Of a stretch of 15,872 bases of DNA, positions 11,384-15,872 are shown piece by piece; position 1 is the stretch's first letter, and each line of letters opens with the position of its first letter. The notes beneath the pieces were generated by a model. The model was not told the DNA's origin, ran no database searches, and was given only the letters and a program-made list of their open reading frames with translations. The stretch lies in assembly GCA_945867285.1 (NCBI GenBank), contig CAMBHX010000026.1, positions 1 to 15,872 on the forward strand, written 5' to 3'. The DNA comes from Sulfuricurvum sp. IAE1. Its GTDB lineage: Bacteria > Campylobacterota > Campylobacteria > Campylobacterales > Sulfurimonadaceae. Made by a program: the position numbers and the translations under genes.

Positions 11384-12763
11384 ATGCGACCTACCTACAC
11401 TTTTTCTATTATTATACTTCTTGCGTTAAGTTCGTATGCCTGGGGATACGGAACCTCAAAATCGTCGAATTCAAAAACAAAAGTAAAAAAAGCAACTATC
11501 ACAAAACCTATACTCTCCACTCCTATTATCCAACCAACAAACGACACTCAAACAACAACTGTAATTAATCAATCCACTACCCAAGAAACTCCTACCACTC
11601 AAGACGATAGCTTTGTACACACGATTGCCGCACGTGGAACTATAGGGTTAAGCTTTAACAGCTATTCCACTAATGAAAACCCTAATAACTTTGCTATAGA
11701 GGGAACTACGGAAATCAGCAAAAACCTCGATTCCGGATCCATTGTCACTAATCTTGCACTTTTATATGATAATAATGATGACAACCGACGCTATTTAATG
11801 CTCAATGAAGCGTATTTTAAAACTAAAATAGATAGAACAGCCATCTTAATCGGACGAAATATTCGAAACTGGGGGGTCATGGAAGCATATAGTAGCAGTG
11901 ATATTTTCAATACCAAAAACTACCTCTCTGACTCCTTTGATATGTCTAGTAAATATGGAGCACTCAATATGGAATACACCTACTCTTATGACGATAGTAA
12001 GATTTCTCTTATCACCAAATTCGAAGAAAATAAACAGCCCTATCCCGCATCCGACAATATCTACAACTATCTTCCACTCCCCTATAACGGAGAACTAAAA
12101 ACAGAAAAAAGTAATCATAGGCCCACAATATATATGAAATACAGCGGTACTTATAATGAGGCCTTTGGTGTAGACTATTCTATCGTTGCACAAAATGGCT
12201 ACGATAACAAACGCTATTTTAATTATGCTAATGCCACCCAAACTTCTCTAGAGCAACACGCTTATTTAGTTAATAAAGCTCTTTTCTTTGGTAACGCTAC
12301 CTATAAAAATTTCATTTTTAAATTTGAAACCGCCTACACTGATGTTCTTAATGACTTAGCTATAAGTGACTACACCCAAACTTCCATTGGACTTGAATAT
12401 CTACCTAGCCAATCCATTAATGGTGCCGAATTACGTCTTTTACTAGAATACTATAACTATACGTATCAAGACAAAGAGAAACTGAAAAACCAAGATTTCT
12501 CAGAGATATTTAATAACGACCTCTTTATAGGAGTTCAAAGCAGCTTTGGAGATGCAGGATCGAGTGAAATTAAAGGAGGAGTCCTCTACGATTTTACCAA
12601 TCACGAACAAACCTATGTTCTGAACTTTGGAACCCGTATGAAAGAAAACTATCGACTCTCTATGGAGTGGATGGTTATCTCCCCTGGAGATGATTTACAA
12701 ACTGCGATTGGACAAATGGGACAATTCAATCAAGTCACTTTTCGTGCCAACTATTTTTTCTAA
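11384..12763 (+). CDS. Outer-membrane beta-barrel protein of the exporter operon
   Basis: This is a 459-residue exported protein. Residues 1-22 form a signal peptide ending near SSYAWG. Residues 25-75 are a Thr/Ser/Lys/Gln-rich low-complexity linker. From about residue 78 to the end, alternating polar/hydrophobic strands rich in Tyr and Asn indicate a beta-barrel. It ends in VTFRANYFF, the C-terminal aromatic signature recognised by the BAM complex. The segment LNEAYFKTKIDRTAILIGRNIRNWGVMEAYSSSDIFNTKNY resembles the GRQ..xWG...D..NP region of DUF1302-type barrels, which often accompany RND lipid exporters. Assignment to that exact family is tentative. It lies between the LolA-like and RND genes and so is a probable outer-membrane endpoint of the transport route. 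The Shine-Dalgarno is weak (GTGAAG), suggesting coupling to the short frame just upstream. Confidence 0.8.
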   Translation: MRPTYTFSIIILLALSSYAWGYGTSKSSNSKTKVKKATITKPILSTPIIQPTNDTQTTTVINQSTTQETPTTQDDSFVHTIAARGTIGLSFNSYSTNENPNNFAIEGTTEISKNLDSGSIVTNLALLYDNNDDNRRYLMLNEAYFKTKIDRTAILIGRNIRNWGVMEAYSSSDIFNTKNYLSDSFDMSSKYGALNMEYTYSYDDSKISLITKFEENKQPYPASDNIYNYLPLPYNGELKTEKSNHRPTIYMKYSGTYNEAFGVDYSIVAQNGYDNKRYFNYANATQTSLEQHAYLVNKALFFGNATYKNFIFKFETAYTDVLNDLAISDYTQTSIGLEYLPSQSINGAELRLLLEYYNYTYQDKEKLKNQDFSEIFNNDLFIGVQSSFGDAGSSEIKGGVLYDFTNHEQTYVLNFGTRMKENYRLSMEWMVISPGDDLQTAIGQMGQFNQVTFRANYFF

Positions 12764-12767
12764 GGAG
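12762..12767 (+). promoter_or_regulatory. Ribosome binding site overlapping the barrel-gene stop
   Basis: AAGGAG overlaps the TAA at 12761-12763 and sits 5 nt before the ATG at 12773. It selects that ATG over the in-frame TTG at 12770 and shows the exporter is translated in one operon with the barrel gene. Confidence 0.8.
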
Positions 12768-12772
12768 CTTTG

Positions 12773-15061
12773 ATGAATACTTACATGAATTTTACTATTC
12801 GTTTTCGATGGCTTATTGTCATACTCATCTTCGCCCTTACACTCTTTATGGGCTTGCAGCTCAAACACTTGACATTTGATGGGTCATATCGTATTTGGTT
12901 CGAAAAAGAGTCCGATACTCTCAAGGAATATGATAATTTTAGAGCCGTCTTTGGCAATGATGATTCTATTCTTATCCTCTTCAAAGATGACCATGGAATA
13001 CTCAATACAAAAGCGCTTGAAACTATTCAACGTATTACACGCAAACTCCAAAAAGCTCCCTACGTCTCAAAGGTAAACTCCCTAACCAACTATCAATATA
13101 TCCACAGTGATACAACTATTCCCGATGAGATTCTCGTCAACGATTTTATAAGTGACATCAACATCCTCACTCCGCAAAAACTTCAAGAGCTAGAGCGTAT
13201 TATCCCAAATGAAGATTCAATACTTGGACGCATCATCAGTAATGATCTAAAAACCACCATGATTATAGGACGTTTATCTCCCGATGCCGGTAATGACACT
13301 AACGCCTCTTTGATGATCAAAACCTATGTAGAAGAGATTATAGAGAGTGAAAATAACAGTGGTTATGTGTTTCATTTAGCAGGCGGACCTATTCTTGATC
13401 GAGCCTTTGTCTCGTTAGGTGAACACGACGTTGCTACTTTTGGCCCCATGGCGCTACTTATTACTATGATACTGCTATGGTTTGTTTTCAAAAAACTCTC
13501 CAGCGTTTTTTTGAGTGTTTCTATCATCATCTTTGCTTCTATCATCGTTTTAGGGACACAAGTGGTATTGGGATACAAAATCAACAACTTTACCGCCAAT
13601 ATCCCGATTTTTATCGTCGCTATTGGGGTGGCAGATGCGATGCACTTATTGTGGGTTTACACGCTTGCCAGACGTGAGGGTATGGACAACCATAGTGCTA
13701 TTGCGCACAGTATCAAACTCAATATTCTCCCGATGTTTTTGACGGCTCTCACAACAGCTGTTGGTTTTATTTCACTTAATATATCTAATATAACACCCGT
13801 TAAAACCCTGGGAATTGCCACTGCCAGTGCTACGATTTTAGCACTACTTCTCACCTTACTGTTTATCCCTGCATTTTTAGCTATTTTAAATCCCAATATC
13901 GCCCAAAAAAAATCGTGTGATAGTGATAATAAAGAGGATGTTTTTTCCAAAACGTACACCCGTTTTATTATTGCTCATAACAAAAAAGTTCTTTTTGGCT
14001 CCATGATTTTTTTTGCCCTTATAGCTTTAGGGCTCACTTATACACGCATCGATTCCAATACAGTGCGGTACTTCAAAGAAGACGTTCCCTTTCGACAAAC
14101 GATCGACTTTATCCAAGCCAACATCACAGGACCCATGGCGTATGAAATTGTCGTCGATTCCAAAACACCAGATGGAATAAAATCACCTGCCTTTATGAAA
14201 ACAGTCGAAAAATTTAGTCACGATTTTCATAAACGCTACACCAATCTTCGACACATCAGCTCTCTCGTTGATGTGATCAAAAAATTTAACTACGTTTTTA
14301 ACCACTCCAAAACTATCCCAGACAACCAAGAGCTGATTGCACAATACTTACTGCTCTATACCCTTTCACTACCTCAGGGGATGGAAATCAATGACGAAAT
14401 AGATCTCAAACAACAATCTTTACGTATTACAGCCCAGCTTAATGTTGTTGATACCTCTATGGATTTAGAGATGATTCATTGGGCTGGAGAGTGGTGGAAA
14501 AATACTCCCTACAGTGCAACCGTACAAGGACAAACCGTAATGTTTGCCAATATGGAACATGATGTTGCCAATACACTTATCCTATCACTTCTCCTCTCCA
14601 TTGCCACCGTTACGTTAATTTTGTTACTCTTTTTTCGCAATATGCGAATGATCCCCTTTGTGATTATTCCCAATGTCTTACCAGTACTTCTGATTTTAGG
14701 CACGATGGGATGGATAGGGATACATGTCAACATTGGTATTGCCATCTCCGCTTCTATCATCATAGGGATTGCCGTCGATGATACCATCCATTTTCTCATA
14801 AAGTACAAAGACGCACGAGGTAGAAATCTTAATCTCGAAGAGTCCCTCACTTACGTCATGCACTATTCGGGAGCGACCATTATTTTCACCACCGTTATTT
14901 TAAGCTGTGCCTTTATGATTTTTGCTTTTTCGTCGTTTGTCCCAAATATCCATTTTGGAGTCGTTACTGCCATAGCCCTTTTATTTGCTGTTGCTATTGA
15001 TTTAGTGATGCTCCCTGCTATGATTAGCTGGTATGACCATAGAGACAAAAGCATCCTCTAG
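12773..15061 (+). CDS. RND/MMPL-family exporter (COG1033 type, 12 TM)
   Basis: This inner-membrane exporter has 762 residues in two homologous halves. Each half is one helix (residues 12-30 and 405-425), a periplasmic domain (about 33-225 and 428-598), then five clustered helices. Charged and polar residues inside the first cluster's GVADAMHLLWVY (about 285-296) and the second's GIAVDDTIHFLIKYKD (about 665-680) match the proton-relay segments of this family. Members such as HpnN and the mycobacterial MmpL proteins move lipids, and arylpolyene clusters carry similar exporters. There is no periplasmic adaptor (MFP) gene, so it is not a classical tripartite drug pump. Clustering with the LolA-like and barrel genes suggests export of the lipid made by the synthetase; the substrate is inferred. 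No clear terminator follows. Confidence 0.92.
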   Translation: MNTYMNFTIRFRWLIVILIFALTLFMGLQLKHLTFDGSYRIWFEKESDTLKEYDNFRAVFGNDDSILILFKDDHGILNTKALETIQRITRKLQKAPYVSKVNSLTNYQYIHSDTTIPDEILVNDFISDINILTPQKLQELERIIPNEDSILGRIISNDLKTTMIIGRLSPDAGNDTNASLMIKTYVEEIIESENNSGYVFHLAGGPILDRAFVSLGEHDVATFGPMALLITMILLWFVFKKLSSVFLSVSIIIFASIIVLGTQVVLGYKINNFTANIPIFIVAIGVADAMHLLWVYTLARREGMDNHSAIAHSIKLNILPMFLTALTTAVGFISLNISNITPVKTLGIATASATILALLLTLLFIPAFLAILNPNIAQKKSCDSDNKEDVFSKTYTRFIIAHNKKVLFGSMIFFALIALGLTYTRIDSNTVRYFKEDVPFRQTIDFIQANITGPMAYEIVVDSKTPDGIKSPAFMKTVEKFSHDFHKRYTNLRHISSLVDVIKKFNYVFNHSKTIPDNQELIAQYLLLYTLSLPQGMEINDEIDLKQQSLRITAQLNVVDTSMDLEMIHWAGEWWKNTPYSATVQGQTVMFANMEHDVANTLILSLLLSIATVTLILLLFFRNMRMIPFVIIPNVLPVLLILGTMGWIGIHVNIGIAISASIIIGIAVDDTIHFLIKYKDARGRNLNLEESLTYVMHYSGATIIFTTVILSCAFMIFAFSSFVPNIHFGVVTAIALLFAVAIDLVMLPAMISWYDHRDKSIL

Positions 15062-15070
15062 GTACACGAT

Positions 15071-15100
15071 TTGGACTTAGCGCTTCGGTTGTGGTACACT
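15071..15100 (+). promoter_or_regulatory. Putative sigma-70 promoter of lemA
   Basis: TTGGAC (15071-15076) and TACACT (15095-15100) are separated by 18 bp, with TGG just before the -10. Transcription would begin near 15106, about 27 nt before the lemA ATG. This makes lemA a separate unit from the exporter operon. Confidence 0.45.
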
Positions 15101-15132
15101 CTCACCATGCAACTACAAAGGAGTAGCAACTC

Positions 15133-15690
15133 ATGCAACTATTTCTAATCATTCTAGCTGTCCTAGCTGTAATCATCATTTTGATGTACAACTCTCTCAT
15201 TGGCAAAAAAAACCAAGTGGAGAATATTTTTGCCGGTGTTGATGCCGTGTTAAAAAAGCGTTTTGACCTCATCCCCAACCTTGTTGCTTCGGTTTCACAG
15301 TACATGGAGCACGAAAAAAGCATTCTGGAAAAAGTTACCGACCTTCGTTCCCAAGCGATGAAACCCAATATTAGTGATGAACAAAAGATCTCCCTTGATG
15401 CCAAACTAACATCAGCCCTTGGTGCTATCAATATTGCTATGGAGGCCTATCCTGACCTCAAAGCCAACGAAAACGTCATGCACCTCCAACGCTCACTAAA
15501 TGAAATCGAAGAGCAAATCTCCGCAGCACGCCGTGCATACAACCAAGCCGTTACCGATCTCAACAACGCCATCGAGATGTTCCCAACAAATCTCGTCGCA
15601 GGATGGATGAGCCTGCAGCGTCGTGCAGTTTTTGAAATCACAACGACTGAACGTCAAAACGTCAATGTTGGTTCATTATTTAACCAATGA
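15133..15690 (+). CDS. lemA: LemA family membrane-anchored protein
   Basis: This 185-residue protein is typical of the LemA family in length and sequence. It has an N-terminal membrane helix (residues 2-20) and then the hallmark YNSLIGKKNQVENIFAGVDAVLKKRFDLIPNLV. Further conserved segments are HLQRSLNEIEEQISAARRAYNQAVTDLNNAIEMFPTNLVA and a closing FEI..ERQNVNVGSLF. The middle is helical and probably coiled. The molecular function of LemA proteins is poorly defined, though structures show a long helical bundle. AAAGGAG at 15117-15123 lies 9 nt before the ATG. It overlaps the next gene by 4 bp (ATGA). It has no evident link to the lipid pathway. Confidence 0.95.
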   Translation: MQLFLIILAVLAVIIILMYNSLIGKKNQVENIFAGVDAVLKKRFDLIPNLVASVSQYMEHEKSILEKVTDLRSQAMKPNISDEQKISLDAKLTSALGAINIAMEAYPDLKANENVMHLQRSLNEIEEQISAARRAYNQAVTDLNNAIEMFPTNLVAGWMSLQRRAVFEITTTERQNVNVGSLFNQ

Positions 15691-15872
15691 AATCGATCTG
15701 CCAGCTCACCGATTTTTATTATCAAGAGCTCTCTCCCTCACTTAAAAAACTGGAAGAAACACGCCAACAGTTAGCATCCAGACTCAAGCTCTATAGCTTT
15801 ATGGGTCTTGTGGTGTTTTCCATACTCATCTTGTGGATCAGTAAAAACTTTGGTCTAGCACACATTTTTTCT
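15687..15872 (+). CDS. Membrane protein, DUF3137-like (3' partial)
   Basis: The first 62 codons of a gene that runs off the window. The ATG overlaps the lemA TGA, so the two are co-translated. The peptide begins MKSICQLTDFYYQELSPSLKKLEETRQ, followed by one hydrophobic segment (about residues 37-53, FMGLVVFSILILWI). A short helical cytoplasmic start and early membrane helix next to lemA resemble DUF3137 proteins, which are often found beside lemA. Too little is visible to confirm the family. Confidence 0.7.
   Translation, partial: MKSICQLTDFYYQELSPSLKKLEETRQQLASRLKLYSFMGLVVFSILILWISKNFGLAHIFS

Noticed and set aside
1132..15641. Minus-strand and out-of-frame reading frames of 60-145 codons
   Set aside because: All lie opposite or across well-supported genes, lack ribosome sites and recognisable domains, and look like by-products of the coding strand.
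1..15872. CRISPR arrays, insertion sequences, tRNA or rRNA genes, integrases
   Set aside because: No regularly spaced repeats, transposase or integrase frames, or tRNA-like cloverleaf sequences were seen; intergenic space is too small for most.

Overview
The window (about 15.9 kb, roughly 40% G+C by eye) is almost entirely coding on the + strand. It looks like the chromosome of a Gram-negative bacterium: there is an outer-membrane beta-barrel, a LolA-like periplasmic protein and an RND/MMPL exporter. The base composition, gene style and the lemA plus DUF3137-like pair would suit a Campylobacterota species (Sulfurimonas/Sulfuricurvum type). That assignment is an impression, not a demonstration.

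Region 1 (1-8828) holds the 3' 2800 codons of a giant lipid-primed non-ribosomal peptide synthetase, cut at its 5' end by the window edge, and a 142-aa membrane protein whose ATG overlaps the synthetase stop codon. The domain order is fatty acyl-AMP ligase, acyl carrier, heterocyclization (Cy), adenylation with a cysteine code and an internal insertion of about 210 residues, peptidyl carrier, class-III aminotransferase, and a C-terminal reductase resembling cyanobacterial acyl-ACP reductase (AAR). Read in order, this single chain should load a fatty acid, condense and cyclize it with cysteine to a 2-alkyl-thiazoline thioester, release it reductively as an aldehyde, and aminate it. The predicted product is a 2-alkyl-4-(aminomethyl)thiazoline lipid or a relative; that is inference.

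Region 2 (8829-10426) has a hairpin-rich intergenic stretch, a type II thioesterase and an overlapping Sfp-type phosphopantetheinyl transferase. These are the proofreading and carrier-activating partners of the synthetase.

Region 3 (10427-15061) encodes a LolA-like periplasmic protein, a possible 33-aa peptide, an outer-membrane beta-barrel and a 12-TM RND/MMPL exporter, a set suited to moving a lipid from the inner to the outer membrane. Regions 2 and 3 start with nearly identical promoter layouts: two GTGACA units 11 bp apart, then a -10-like hexamer exactly 7 nt downstream. This suggests co-regulation and ties the exporter to the biosynthetic genes.

Region 4 (15062-15872) is probably a separate unit: a promoter, lemA, and the 5' end of a membrane protein overlapping lemA by 4 bp. 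I saw no tRNA, rRNA, CRISPR array, insertion sequence or integrase.
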